NCBI GenBank assembly: GCA_017509755.1
Contig: JAFWOY010000039.1
Span: 62,001 to 126,000 of the forward strand
Direction of reading: 5' to 3'
Origin: Bacteroidales bacterium
GTDB lineage: Bacteria; Bacteroidota; Bacteroidia; Bacteroidales; UBA932
DNA: 64,000 bases
A program made the translations under genes and the position numbers. Under the pieces are notes generated by a model. It saw only the letters and a program-made list of their open reading frames with translations, ran no database searches and was not told the DNA's origin. Position 1 is the first letter of the stretch; the number at the start of each line of letters is the position of its first letter. Positions 1-8,354 of this stretch are shown one piece after another.

Positions 1-98
1 CGGCAAAGCGCATAACCGGCTTTCTGCAGGATGGCGAGCACCACCTCGCTGTCGTTGACATTCATCTGGCACCCGTAGGTCTCAATATACACTTTCAT
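1..98 (-). CDS. miaB: MiaB, tRNA 2-methylthio-N6-isopentenyladenosine synthase (N-terminal fragment)
   Basis: Only the first 32 codons lie in the window; the gene runs off the left edge. The translation begins [20 protein letters not shown], the hallmark N-terminus of MiaB methylthiotransferases: [10 protein letters not shown] carries the first cysteine of the UPF0004 domain that binds the auxiliary iron-sulfur cluster. MiaB is a radical SAM enzyme that methylthiolates i6A37 of tRNAs reading UNN codons. The ATG at 98 lies about 20 nt from a TATCTTTG box on the minus strand (117-124), divergent from the lipoprotein operon to the right. Paralogs such as RimO and MtaB have different N-termini, so the call is firm despite truncation. 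Confidence 0.9.
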   Translation of the reverse strand, partial: MKVYIETYGCQMNVNDSEVVLAILQKAGYALC

Positions 99-116
99 AG
101 CACTTGGATTTCGCCG

Positions 117-124
117 CAAAGATA
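117..124 (-). promoter_or_regulatory. Bacteroidota -7 box for miaB
   Basis: TATCTTTG on the minus strand, matching the TAnnTTTG -7 consensus; the miaB ATG is about 20 nt downstream. It is divergent from the box at 133-140, so both genes are served by one short intergenic region. Confidence 0.65.
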
Positions 125-132
125 AGTTTTTA

Positions 133-140
133 TATCTTTG
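133..140 (+). promoter_or_regulatory. Bacteroidota -7 box for the LEA-like/SPOR/rpoN/osmC operon
   Basis: TATCTTTG matches the TAnnTTTG consensus. It ends just before the ATGs at 142 and 145, so a transcription start about 7 nt downstream would exclude them. This favours the ATG at 163 as the real start of the first gene. Confidence 0.65.
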
Positions 141-162
141 TATGATGAATCGGATTTTGAAA

Positions 163-666
163 ATGAAACGCATCCTTGCCATCCTGACGCTTGTACTGCT
201 GCTCGCAGGCTGCAGTACGCAGCAGAATCCTGTGATCAAGGACTACCGGCTCCGGCAGTCCGGCGAAGTGGGATTCGGCGCAGCTGGCGTGACGGCCGGC
301 CTGGTCCTGGAAGTCGATGTGGCCAACCCCTCCGCCTCCCGCTATACGCTGGAATCGCTGGAGGCCGTCCTCTACAGAGGCTTTGAGACCAGTCCCTTTG
401 CCGACCTGACGATGCCGGAAAGCGTGTTCATCGAACCGCGCAGCGAAGCCACGGTCCCTATCCCGCTTACGGCCCGGTTCACCCGGCCGCTCGCCTTGCT
501 GAGCGGCAGTTTCAGCACGGACCTGAACGACTATACGGCCGACATCGACCTTACAATCCGCAAAGGTTCCCTCAAGAAACGGATTACCCGGGAACGGGTT
601 CCGCTGACCGAACTGACCAGCCTGTTCCCCCAAGATACAAAAACGGAAAGCCATGAAAAAGAATAG
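163..666 (+). CDS. LEA14-like lipoprotein of unknown function
   Basis: A 167-residue predicted lipoprotein. [17 protein letters not shown] gives a basic n-region, hydrophobic core and lipobox LAGC with the lipidated Cys at residue 17. The mature part ([28 protein letters not shown]) resembles the LEA type 2/WHy beta-sandwich: a conserved V.NP segment followed by alternating hydrophobic strands. In-frame ATGs at 142 and 145 are rejected because they fall on the promoter box. First gene of an apparent operon; its 3' end overlaps the next gene by 14 nt. Envelope location is supported; the biochemical role is unknown. Confidence 0.7.
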   Translation: MKRILAILTLVLLLAGCSTQQNPVIKDYRLRQSGEVGFGAAGVTAGLVLEVDVANPSASRYTLESLEAVLYRGFETSPFADLTMPESVFIEPRSEATVPIPLTARFTRPLALLSGSFSTDLNDYTADIDLTIRKGSLKKRITRERVPLTELTSLFPQDTKTESHEKE

Positions 667-1120
667 CCTGCTCGTCTTGCTCGCCGCCCTGTTGCTGGCT
701 TGCACCGCCCATGCCCAAACCGCGGTCGACAGCACCCTGCTGGGCTCCGATATCCTTTCGCTCATCAACCAGAAAGGCCGCGGAAGCGCGATAGTCAACC
801 AATCCATCGAACTGCGGAACGCCCTCTCGCGGCACATCGTTTCCAACAGCAGCACCAAGATGCAGGGATACCGTGTCCGCATCTTTTTTGACAGCGACCG
901 CACGGCCCGCGCCAAGTCGGAAGCCATTGCCGCCAGTTTCATGGAGCGTTATCCCGGCATCCAGGCTTATCGCAGCCACGTCAGCCCCTATTTCAAAGTG
1001 ACTGTCGGCGATTTCCGCACGCGGGCCGACGCCCAGCGCTTTGCCAGCCGCCTGACCAACAGCGGTGCCTACCCTTACGTCTTCGTCGTCAAGGAACAGA
1101 TCAATTACCCGAATTTCTGA
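653..1120 (+). CDS. SPOR-domain-like exported protein
   Basis: 155 residues with a cleavable signal peptide ([22 protein letters not shown]). Residues about 72-148 (YRVRIFFDSDR ... YFKVTVGDFRTRADAQRFASRL ... YPYVFVV) fit the SPOR fold: a V.VG.F....DA..FA..L pattern followed by a terminal beta strand. SPOR domains bind denuded peptidoglycan, so a periplasmic or envelope role is likely. It overlaps the preceding lipoprotein gene by 14 nt and is followed directly by rpoN (ATG 2 nt after the stop), so all are probably co-transcribed. Confidence 0.75.
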   Translation: MKKNSLLVLLAALLLACTAHAQTAVDSTLLGSDILSLINQKGRGSAIVNQSIELRNALSRHIVSNSSTKMQGYRVRIFFDSDRTARAKSEAIAASFMERYPGIQAYRSHVSPYFKVTVGDFRTRADAQRFASRLTNSGAYPYVFVVKEQINYPNF

Positions 1121-1121
1121 C

Positions 1122-2528
1122 ATGCTGAAGCAGACCCAACAACTCAAGCAGACCCAACGGCTCTCGCCCCTGCAGATCCAGACGATCAAATTGATCGAGC
1201 TGCCGGCCCCCGAACTGGAACAACGTATCCAGAAGGAGTTGGAAGAGAACCCCGTGCTTGAAGAAGTGGTGGACGACTCGCCGGAGGGTGAGGAGAAAAA
1301 GAACGTCTCGCTCAGCGAATACAGCGGCAGCGACCCGACGCCGTCTTACAAACTGTACGTCAACAACCAGGGCAAGGACCTCAAGCCCCAATACAACACC
1401 TTCTCCGTCAGGGAGAGTTTCCACCAGAGCCTGGAAGCCCAGCTCGGCTATTGCCCGATTGACGAACGGCAGCGGCAGATTGCCCTTTTCATCATCGGCA
1501 TGATCGACGACGACGGCTATCTGCGTCGCGACCTGGAATCGTTGGCCGATGACATCTCTTTCCGGCTCGGCATTGAAACAGACGAGAAAGAGGTGGAAGA
1601 ACTGCTCCTGATGATCCAGGAATTCGACCCGGTGGGTGTCGGTGCGCGCGACCTGCGCGAATGCCTGTTGCTGCAGCTGAATGCGAAGAAACAGACCGAG
1701 ACCGTCCAGCTGGCCACGCGGATCCTGCGCGACTATTTCGTGGAATTCACCAAGAAACACTACACGAAGATTACCGGCAAGCTGGGCATCTCGGAAGCGC
1801 AGCTCAAGGAAGCCATTGCCGAGATCGTCCGGCTCAATCCGCGTCCCGGCGGCCAGATCGACGATTCCTATACCGAGCAGGTGCAGCAGGTGGTACCCGA
1901 TTTCCTGGTTGAACTCAAGGACGGCGAACCCGTGATGTCGATGCCGCGCTTTTCCGTACCGGAACTCAAAGTCAACAAGCGCTACGCAGACGTGCTGATG
2001 GAAGCCGCCAACAGCGCCACCCGTGAGAAGAAAGAAGCAGCCAGTTTCGTCAAACAGAAACTGGATTCGGCCAAATGGTTCATCGAGGCCATCAAGCAGC
2101 GGCACAACACGTTGCAGAATACGATGAACGCCATCATCGACTACCAGCATGACTTCTTCATCGACGGCGATGAGACCCGCCTGAAGCCGATGGTCCTGCG
2201 CAACATCGCCGAAAAGACCGGCCTGGACATCTCGACCATCTCGCGGGTGGTCAACTGCAAATACGTCCAGACGCACTTCGGCATCTACCCGCTCAAGTAT
2301 TTCTTCTCGGAAGGCCTGGTAGCCAATGACGGCGAGGAGGTCTCCACGCGCGAGATCAAGACCATCCTGACCACAAGCATCGAAGAGGAAGACAAGCGCA
2401 AGCCGCTCACCGACGAGGAACTGGTCAATGTGCTCAGCGCCAAAGGCTACAAGGTAGCCCGCCGCACCGTAGCCAAATACCGGGAGCAGCTCAACATTCC
2501 CATTGCCCGACTCCGGAAGGAACTCTAA
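1122..2528 (+). CDS. rpoN: RNA polymerase sigma-54 factor RpoN
   Basis: 468 residues. The N-terminal glutamine/leucine-rich region I (LKQTQQLKQTQRLSPLQIQTIKLIELP) contacts enhancer-binding ATPases. The core-binding domain follows (for example EFDPVGVGARDLRECLLLQL). The C-terminal RpoN box ARRTVAKYRE at about residues 446-455 reads the -24 element. The ATG at 1122 is preferred to an upstream in-frame start at 1065 because region I begins there and the preceding gene stops at 1120. Sigma-54 needs AAA+ activators; none is encoded here. Length and motifs are complete. Confidence 0.97.
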   Translation: MLKQTQQLKQTQRLSPLQIQTIKLIELPAPELEQRIQKELEENPVLEEVVDDSPEGEEKKNVSLSEYSGSDPTPSYKLYVNNQGKDLKPQYNTFSVRESFHQSLEAQLGYCPIDERQRQIALFIIGMIDDDGYLRRDLESLADDISFRLGIETDEKEVEELLLMIQEFDPVGVGARDLRECLLLQLNAKKQTETVQLATRILRDYFVEFTKKHYTKITGKLGISEAQLKEAIAEIVRLNPRPGGQIDDSYTEQVQQVVPDFLVELKDGEPVMSMPRFSVPELKVNKRYADVLMEAANSATREKKEAASFVKQKLDSAKWFIEAIKQRHNTLQNTMNAIIDYQHDFFIDGDETRLKPMVLRNIAEKTGLDISTISRVVNCKYVQTHFGIYPLKYFFSEGLVANDGEEVSTREIKTILTTSIEEEDKRKPLTDEELVNVLSAKGYKVARRTVAKYREQLNIPIARLRKEL

Positions 2529-2541
2529 TTATTCTACCGAT

Positions 2542-2949
2542 ATGACCAAAATGAAAACCACCTACCTGGGCGCCCTCAGGTGCGAAGCGGAGCACCTCGA
2601 CTCAGGCAGCAAGATCCAGACCGTCGCTCCCAAGGACAACAACGGCGACGGATCGTTATTTTCCCCGACCGACCTCTTTGCCACTTCGCTGAGCTGCTGT
2701 ATGCTGACCATCATCGGCATGACGGCCCGCACCTACGGCTTCTCCATCGACGGCACTACCGTCACGACGGAAAAAGTGATGGCGGCCAACCCGCGCCGCG
2801 TCGCAGAACTGCACCTGGAAATCAAGCTACCCGAAGGCAGCAGCTACACCGACAAGGAAAAGAAACTTATCGAGAATGCGGCGAAAACCTGTCCGGTGGC
2901 AAACAGCCTGCACCCGGACATCAAGAAGGTCATCGAATTCGTCTGGTAA
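2542..2949 (+). CDS. OsmC/Ohr family protein
   Basis: 135 residues. The two conserved cysteine motifs of the family are present: FSPTDLFATSLSCCMLT (Cys52/Cys53) and KTCPVANSLHPD (Cys117). In family members this pair reduces organic hydroperoxides. The second Cys in the first motif is a common variant in the YhfA-like branch. Start taken at the ATG at 2542, after the rpoN stop; an upstream in-frame start would overlap rpoN. Last gene of the operon and convergent with cysS (stop codons adjacent at 2949/2950). The exact substrate cannot be read from sequence. Confidence 0.85.
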   Translation: MTKMKTTYLGALRCEAEHLDSGSKIQTVAPKDNNGDGSLFSPTDLFATSLSCCMLTIIGMTARTYGFSIDGTTVTTEKVMAANPRRVAELHLEIKLPEGSSYTDKEKKLIENAAKTCPVANSLHPDIKKVIEFVW

Positions 2950-4428
2950 CTATTCGATCGTCCACTCGCAGCCGTCTTTCGTGTCCTTGATCTGGACACC
3001 CAGGGCTTTGAGCTGATCGCGGATGCGGTCACTTGTCGCCCAGTCTTTGGCGGCTTTCGCCTGACGGCGCTGCTCGACGACCATGCCGATGAGACCATCG
3101 ACCAGCTTTCCGGAAGTTGCGTCGGTGGTTTCGTCTTGCAAGCCGAGGACATCTTGCAGGACATCCGTAAAGAGCAATGCGAGAATCTGGCGGTCCTCCG
3201 CGTTGATCTTCAGCGACTTGTCCTTGACACTATTGACCAGGCGCACCGCATCGAAAAGCACGGACAAGGCAATCGGCGTGTTGAGGTCATCGCAGAGGGC
3301 CTCATAGACGCGGTCCGTCAGTGCGGCGACTTCCGCATTAGGGACCGCATCTGCCGTTACCGGCAGGTTCTTCACATCCTTGGCGGCCTGCATCATCCGC
3401 TTGTAGCCTTTTTCAGCGGCCTGCAGGGCCTCGTTGCTGAAGTCGAGCGGGCTGCGGTAATGCGCCTGCAGGATGAAGAAACGGATGGTCATCGGGGTAT
3501 AGGCCTGGTCGAGCACCTGGTTGTTGCCGGTGAACAGTTCGCTGAGGGTAATGAAATTGCCCAGCGACTTGCCCATTTTCTGGCCTTTGATGGTGATCAT
3601 GTTGTTGTGCATCCAATAATGGACGCCGCCCTGGCCGCGGGAAGCGGTGTTCTGGGCCAGTTCGCACTCGTGGTGAGGGAACATCAGGTCCATGCCGCCA
3701 CCGTGGATGTCGAATACTTCGCCCAGATATTTCTCGCTCATGGCAGAGCATTCCAGATGCCAGCCTGGGAATCCTTCGCTCCAGGGAGAGGGCCAGTGCA
3801 TGATATGCTCGGGCGCCGCCTTCTTCCAAAGTGCGAAATCGAGCGGGGAATGCTTGTCATCCTGGCCGTCCAGGTTGCGGGTGCCTTCGCGGGTATCTTC
3901 CAGGTTGCGGCCCGACAGGATGCCGTAGTGGTGCTTCTCATCGTACTTGGCCACGTCGAAATAGATGGAACCGTTGCTCTCATAGGCGTAACCGGCATCC
4001 AGTATCTTCTTGACCAGCGCAATCTGCTCGATGATATGCCCGGAAGCACGCGGCTCAATGGACGGGGGCAACACGTTCAGGCGGCGCATCGCCTCATGGT
4101 AGCGCAGTGTGTAAGTCTGCACGACCTCCATGGGCTCCACCTGCTCCAGACGGGCCTTCTTGGCAATCTTGTCCTCGCCCGTATCGGCATCATTTTCCAA
4201 ATGCCCCACATCCGTGATGTTGCGCACATAGCGGACCTTGTACCCCAGTTTCTTGAAGAGACGGAAAAGGACGTCGTACGTAATGCCGGGGCGGGCGTGG
4301 CCCAGATGGGCATCGCCATAGACCGTGGGGCCGCAAACATACATGCCTACCATGCCCGGATGAACAGGTTTGAAGAGTTCCTTCTGATGCGAAAGGGTAT
4401 TATAGAGATAGAATGAACGAGCCATCAT
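2950..4428 (-). CDS. cysS: Cysteinyl-tRNA synthetase
   Basis: 492 residues, full length for a class Ia CysRS. The signature region [16 protein letters not shown] contains the zinc ligand Cys32 and the HIGH motif in the form HLGH (41-44). KMGKS at 284-288 is the KMSKS loop. Further zinc ligands lie in WHLECSAMS (Cys227) and the PHHECE segment. The enzyme charges tRNA-Cys with cysteine. Two adjacent ATGs (4428, 4425) are possible starts. A TATTTTTG box on the minus strand at 4453-4460 suggests its own promoter, downstream of the M3 peptidase gene. Confidence 0.97.
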   Translation of the reverse strand: MMARSFYLYNTLSHQKELFKPVHPGMVGMYVCGPTVYGDAHLGHARPGITYDVLFRLFKKLGYKVRYVRNITDVGHLENDADTGEDKIAKKARLEQVEPMEVVQTYTLRYHEAMRRLNVLPPSIEPRASGHIIEQIALVKKILDAGYAYESNGSIYFDVAKYDEKHHYGILSGRNLEDTREGTRNLDGQDDKHSPLDFALWKKAAPEHIMHWPSPWSEGFPGWHLECSAMSEKYLGEVFDIHGGGMDLMFPHHECELAQNTASRGQGGVHYWMHNNMITIKGQKMGKSLGNFITLSELFTGNNQVLDQAYTPMTIRFFILQAHYRSPLDFSNEALQAAEKGYKRMMQAAKDVKNLPVTADAVPNAEVAALTDRVYEALCDDLNTPIALSVLFDAVRLVNSVKDKSLKINAEDRQILALLFTDVLQDVLGLQDETTDATSGKLVDGLIGMVVEQRRQAKAAKDWATSDRIRDQLKALGVQIKDTKDGCEWTIE

Positions 4429-4452
4429 CTTTCAGTTTTTCATTACAAAAAG

Positions 4453-4460
4453 CAAAAATA
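4453..4460 (-). promoter_or_regulatory. Putative -7 box for cysS
   Basis: TATTTTTG on the minus strand, 25 nt upstream of the cysS ATG, within the 54-nt gap after the M3 peptidase stop. Confidence 0.5.
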
Positions 4461-4482
4461 CAGATTTTTCCGTCGCGGCGCG

Positions 4483-6522
4483 TCACGCCAGCCCCAATTT
4501 CTGCAGCAGCGCTTGCGGCTGCGGATCCCGACCCCGGAAATCCCGGTAAAGCACGTCCGCATCCACGCTCCCGCCGCGTGACAACAGCGTTCGGCGGAAA
4601 TGCGCGGCGGCCGACCGGCTGAAAATACCATTCTCTTTGAAATACTCGAAAGCATCGGCTTCCAGGACCTCCGCCCACTTATAGGAGTAATAGCCAGCCG
4701 CATAGCCGCCGGAGAAGATGTGGTTGAACGAAGGAGAAAACACGATACCAGGGACTTGCGGAAGAACCGCGGACGCGCGCAACGTTTCCTGTTCGAAGGC
4801 CACGACATCTTCAGCCGGCGCACCGTCACCCGTATGCCAGGCCATGTCGGCGATACCGAATTGAAGCTGTCGTACCTGGGCGTAGCCGGCCAGGTAGTTG
4901 CGCGCCGCGACGATCCGGTCGATGTAGGCCTGGGGAAGCATCTCTCCCGTCTGCCAGTGCTTCGCGAAGGTCTGGAGCCAGGCGGGTTCGTAGGCCCAGT
5001 TCTCCATCAGTTGGGAAGGCAGTTCCACGAAGTCGCGGACCACATTGGTGCCGGTCAGGGACTTGTAGCGGCCCTCAGCCAGCATGCCGTGCAGGCCATG
5101 GCCGAATTCGTGGAGCAGGGTGGTCACTTCGTAGAATGTGAGCAACGAGGGTTGTTCCGCCGTCGGCTTCGTGAAATTGGTCACGATGGAGACAAATGGA
5201 CGTTCCTCCACCCCGTTCCGACAGGAAAGCTCGCGGAAAGAAGTCATCCACGCACCGCCGCGTTTGCTCGCGCGGGGAAAATAATCCAGGTAGAGCAGGG
5301 CCATGAAGCGGCCGGACTCCTCCGTCACTTCGAATACGCGCACATCAGGATGATAGACAGGCAGGTCTTCCCGCTCCTTGAACTGCAAGCCGTAAAGCCG
5401 ACCTGCCAGGTCGAAGACGGCCGCCTGGACGGCATCGAGCCGGAAATAAGGTTTCAGCAGCTCGTCGTCCAGCTCGTAGCGCTCCTTCTGGAGTTTCTCC
5501 GACCAGTAGCTGAAATCCCACGGCATCAAAGCATCTTCAAAGCCCCATTCCCGGGCATAGGCTTGAACCTCCGCCACATCGCGGCGGGCGGCCGGCAAAG
5601 ACGGGGTCATCAGTTTGTCAAGAAAAGCTTCCACCGTGCCGGCATGCTTGGCCATCCGTTCCTCCAGCGCATATTCTGCGTAGGAGGGATAACCCAGCAT
5701 ACGGGCCTTTTCCGTGCGGAGAGACACAATCTTCCGGATCAGGGCCGTGTTGTCGTTTTCGCCGCCGATGCATTTGCTGTTGTAGGCACGCCACATCTTT
5801 TCCCGCAGGTCACGCCGGCCGCTGAATTTCAGGAATGGTCCGTAGCTGGGCTGGTTGAGGGTGAAAATCCAGCCTTCTTCTCCACGGGCCTTCGCCTCGG
5901 ACGCAGCCATCTCCCGGACAAAACCGGGCAGGCCGGCCAAATCCGCCTCATCGGTCAGATGCAGGGTAAAAGCATTGGTCGCGGCCAGGACATTCTGGCC
6001 GAACTTCAGCGTTGCCAGTGAGAGTTCTTCTGACAGTTGTGCGAACCGGCCTTTCTGTTCCGGAGGCAGGTTCGCGCCGTGGCGGGCGAAAGATTTCCAA
6101 GTCTCTTCCAGCAGTTTGGCGGCTTCCGTGTCGAGCGACAGGTTATCGCGCTGCTCCCAGACAGCCTTGATGCGGGCAAACAGCGGTTCGTCCAGCAGGA
6201 TGGACATGCTGTGCTGGGTCAACAGCGGCGATACCTCCTCGGCGATACGGTCCATCTCGTCGTCCGTACACGCTTCCGTCAAATTGAAGAAGATGCCGGA
6301 AATGCGGTCGAGATCCTCTCCTGCATGCTCCAACGCCTCGATCGTGTTGGCAAAGGAAGGATCTTCCGGATTGTCCTTGATAGCTTTTATATCAGACTGG
6401 GCTCGTGAGATGGCTTCCTGGAAGGCCGGGAGATAATCTTCTTTCCGGATCTGGTCGAATACCGGCGCTCCGAAAGGAAGCGGGGACGCACTGAGCAGGG
6501 GATTGGTTGCGATGTCTTTCAT
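4483..6522 (-). CDS. M3 family metallopeptidase (oligopeptidase A / dipeptidyl carboxypeptidase type), cytoplasmic
   Basis: 679 residues, the usual length for M3A thimet-like peptidases. The zinc motif is HEFGH at 471-475 within TTLLHEFGHGLHGMLAEGRY, with a downstream glutamate region (FVELPSQLMENWAYEP). No signal peptide, so it probably degrades short peptides in the cytoplasm. A secreted relative lies at 25379-27478. The -7 box on the minus strand (6527-6534) ends only 5 nt before the ATG, so the transcript may be leaderless. Followed by cysS after 54 nt. Dcp and PrlC cannot be separated by motif alone. Confidence 0.92.
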   Translation of the reverse strand: MKDIATNPLLSASPLPFGAPVFDQIRKEDYLPAFQEAISRAQSDIKAIKDNPEDPSFANTIEALEHAGEDLDRISGIFFNLTEACTDDEMDRIAEEVSPLLTQHSMSILLDEPLFARIKAVWEQRDNLSLDTEAAKLLEETWKSFARHGANLPPEQKGRFAQLSEELSLATLKFGQNVLAATNAFTLHLTDEADLAGLPGFVREMAASEAKARGEEGWIFTLNQPSYGPFLKFSGRRDLREKMWRAYNSKCIGGENDNTALIRKIVSLRTEKARMLGYPSYAEYALEERMAKHAGTVEAFLDKLMTPSLPAARRDVAEVQAYAREWGFEDALMPWDFSYWSEKLQKERYELDDELLKPYFRLDAVQAAVFDLAGRLYGLQFKEREDLPVYHPDVRVFEVTEESGRFMALLYLDYFPRASKRGGAWMTSFRELSCRNGVEERPFVSIVTNFTKPTAEQPSLLTFYEVTTLLHEFGHGLHGMLAEGRYKSLTGTNVVRDFVELPSQLMENWAYEPAWLQTFAKHWQTGEMLPQAYIDRIVAARNYLAGYAQVRQLQFGIADMAWHTGDGAPAEDVVAFEQETLRASAVLPQVPGIVFSPSFNHIFSGGYAAGYYSYKWAEVLEADAFEYFKENGIFSRSAAAHFRRTLLSRGGSVDADVLYRDFRGRDPQPQALLQKLGLA

Positions 6523-6526
6523 ATGT

Positions 6527-6534
6527 CAAAGATA
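6527..6534 (-). promoter_or_regulatory. -7 box abutting the M3 peptidase start
   Basis: TATCTTTG on the minus strand. The start codon begins 5 nt downstream, where transcription itself would be expected to begin. Confidence 0.55.
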
Positions 6535-6538
6535 CGGA

Positions 6539-6895
6539 TTATTCTGCCACGCGGTGCTGCCGGATGTGGACCATGCCCTTCCGGTCTATCATGTAGGCGT
6601 AGTTGTAGCACCAATAGACAGGTTGCCGCAGGAACGGACGCTGAGCCGCGGTATAGACCTCGAAATTGAAATCATGGGCGGCCAGTTCGGCGGCGGGAAT
6701 GTCTTTATGGCCGAGACGGATCAATTGGGACAGCAGTCGCCAGTTGGCGGCCAGGATCCGGTTCACCTGGCGCAGTTCTTTCTCCTGCGCACGGCGCCGC
6801 TCATTGTGGTAGTCACAGCGGCAGCTGTCGCTGCAGAAACGTTTGTCGCTGCGTCCATGGATCACAGCGCCACATTGGGGACAAAGACGCGCCAT
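6539..6895 (-). CDS. Small zinc-ribbon protein of unknown function
   Basis: 118 residues beginning MARLCPQCGAVIHGRSDKRF. Four cysteines (C5, C8, C21, C25; CxxC then CxxxC) form a likely zinc knuckle, followed by a basic/charged helix (HNERRRAQEKELRQVNRIL) and a tyrosine-rich C-terminal part (PVYWCYNYAYMIDR). The start at 6895 is preferred to an upstream in-frame ATG because a TATCTTTG box on the minus strand (6909-6916) lies just upstream, leaving a short leader. I recognise no named family; nucleic-acid binding is a guess from the ribbon and basic helix. Monocistronic, 16 nt upstream of the M3 gene. Confidence 0.75.
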   Translation of the reverse strand: MARLCPQCGAVIHGRSDKRFCSDSCRCDYHNERRRAQEKELRQVNRILAANWRLLSQLIRLGHKDIPAAELAAHDFNFEVYTAAQRPFLRQPVYWCYNYAYMIDRKGMVHIRQHRVAE

Positions 6896-6908
6896 CTTTT
6901 TTTTCAGA

Positions 6909-6916
6909 CAAAGATA
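6909..6916 (-). promoter_or_regulatory. -7 box for the zinc-ribbon gene
   Basis: TATCTTTG on the minus strand, 13 nt upstream of the ATG at 6895. Confidence 0.6.
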
Positions 6917-7074
6917 ATACGGGTCGGCACCGAGAAAAAACTCGGAGTGCAGATTTACGTTTTCTCGGGAAAAGGGGCGGAAATCCGACTTCATTGGGCC
7001 GACTCCGGATCCGTTTTATCCGTTTATAAACGTTTCTAAGCGCTTGGCGGCTGGTTAGGAGGCTTTCCGTATTG

Positions 7075-7082
7075 TTACTTTG
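7075..7082 (+). promoter_or_regulatory. -7 box for ssb
   Basis: TTACTTTG, a one-base variant of TAnnTTTG, 26 nt before the ssb ATG. Confidence 0.5.
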
Positions 7083-7108
7083 CAGCCAAATCCATAAAAC
7101 CAAAACGT

Positions 7109-7459
7109 ATGATCGAGACAGAATTTTTGAACAGAGTGGAACTGCGGGGGCGTGTGGGTCACGATCCGCGCATCACCAATGTAGGAGAATCCCAGGTCGC
7201 CCGCTTCTCGCTGGCGACGAACGAAGCGTTCCGGGGCAAGAACGGGGAGCTGCGCGAAGAGGTCACGTGGCACAACGTAACGGCATGGGCCGGAAGGAAC
7301 ATCATGGAGCTGAAAGATATCCGGAAAGGCATCTTCGTATCGCTGGTCGGCCGGCTGCGCAACACCCGCTTCACAGGCAACGACGGCAACGAACGCTACA
7401 TCGTCGAAGTCGTCGCCGGAAAGCTGGAGCCGTACACGCCCGCCACCGTAAACCCGTAA
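7109..7459 (+). CDS. ssb: Single-stranded DNA-binding protein
   Basis: 116 residues forming an OB-fold SSB: N-terminal FLNRVELRGRVGHDPRI, central NGELREEVTWHNVTAWAG and GIFVSLVGRLRNTRF, then ERYIVEVVAGKLEPY. It lacks the acidic C-terminal tail (DDDIPF type) through which replicative SSBs bind partners; it ends TPATVNP. It may therefore be an accessory paralog, with the main SSB elsewhere. Expressed alone: its own promoter upstream and a strong intrinsic terminator 3 nt after the stop. Confidence 0.92.
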   Translation: MIETEFLNRVELRGRVGHDPRITNVGESQVARFSLATNEAFRGKNGELREEVTWHNVTAWAGRNIMELKDIRKGIFVSLVGRLRNTRFTGNDGNERYIVEVVAGKLEPYTPATVNP

Positions 7460-7461
7460 AC

Positions 7462-7507
7462 AAAACCGTTGCGGAGCTCCAGGGAAGGCGCTCCGCAACG
7501 GTTTTTT
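7462..7507 (+). terminator. Strong intrinsic terminator after ssb
   Basis: AACCGTTGCGGAGC pairs with GCTCCGCAACGGTT around a short loop (about 7477-7488) and is followed by a T run. It sits between convergent ssb and the M48 gene, and the A-rich left side would let it act in both directions. Confidence 0.9.
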
Positions 7508-7529
7508 CTGGTTTCGAAGGACTCGACAG

Positions 7530-8312
7530 CTATTTCCCGTAGGCGTCGGCGGCGGCTTTCATGCGGGCGGCGCGCTCTTCGGTAGCCGGATGGGAAGAGA
7601 AGGCGGCCATGGCACCGGAAGGTTTGGAACCGGCCTCACCGTTGATCTTCATCAACTTGATCAGGGAGTTGTACATGCTGTACGGGCTGTAACCTTGTTG
7701 GATGGCGAACTGGAAGCCGTTCTCGTCAGCGGCGAATTCCTGCTTCTGGGAATATTGAGCGTTCAGATAGGACTGTGCGATGTCTCCCAGGACGCTGGTG
7801 GACAGCGAACCCAGCACGCTGCCAGTGGATCCTAAGGCGATGCGGGCCGCATACGCCATATAGGTCTTCTTCATCGCATTCTTCGTGTCCTTGTGGAGGA
7901 CGTGGCCGATCTCATGGCCGATGACAGCCATCAATTCGGCGTCGTCCATCACATCCATCAGGCCGGAATAAACGCGGATGGAGCCGTCACCGCAAGCAAA
8001 GGCATTGACTTCGTTCGTCTTGTAAACCTTAAGGTTGATCGGGACACCATCGACCGTCTTGACTTTTGCCATGAGTTTCCGCAGGCGGGCGTCATAACTG
8101 CCCCTGTCGATTTTGTTGACCGAGTCCATATAGGCGACCGACTGGGCACTGAGCTGGGCAATCTGCTCATCCGAGATGGTCAGGGCTGTCATCGCGGTAT
8201 TGGCCGCCGTAGCGAGGGCCGTAGGGTCCATGTTGGAAAGGCCGCTGGCGAGAACGCCGCAACCCGAAAGCAAGCAGGAGACAACCAGCAAGGCAAGGAA
8301 AGTTTTTTTCAT
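7530..8312 (-). CDS. M48 family metalloprotease lipoprotein
   Basis: 260 residues. MKKTFLALLVVSCLLSGC supplies a lipobox with Cys18, so the protein is membrane anchored on the periplasmic side. The zinc motif HEIGH is at 133-137 (AVIGHEIGHVLHKDTKNAMKK) with a downstream glutamate in EFAADENGFQFA. This is the M48B/BepA-LoiP arrangement of outer-membrane quality-control proteases. A -7 box at 8335-8342 (minus) lies 23 nt upstream. The gene stands alone between ssb and the radical SAM cassette. Confidence 0.92.
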   Translation of the reverse strand: MKKTFLALLVVSCLLSGCGVLASGLSNMDPTALATAANTAMTALTISDEQIAQLSAQSVAYMDSVNKIDRGSYDARLRKLMAKVKTVDGVPINLKVYKTNEVNAFACGDGSIRVYSGLMDVMDDAELMAVIGHEIGHVLHKDTKNAMKKTYMAYAARIALGSTGSVLGSLSTSVLGDIAQSYLNAQYSQKQEFAADENGFQFAIQQGYSPYSMYNSLIKLMKINGEAGSKPSGAMAAFSSHPATEERAARMKAAADAYGK

Positions 8313-8334
8313 AGGTCTGACGGTTATGAACTTT

Positions 8335-8342
8335 CAAATTTA
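8335..8342 (-). promoter_or_regulatory. -7 box for the M48 lipoprotease
   Basis: TAAATTTG on the minus strand, 23 nt upstream of the ATG at 8312. Confidence 0.55.
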
Positions 8343-8354
8343 CAAAAAAAACAA

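Noticed and set aside
2844..3164. Small minus-strand frame across the osmC/cysS junction
   Set aside because: Overlaps two well-supported genes and has no features.
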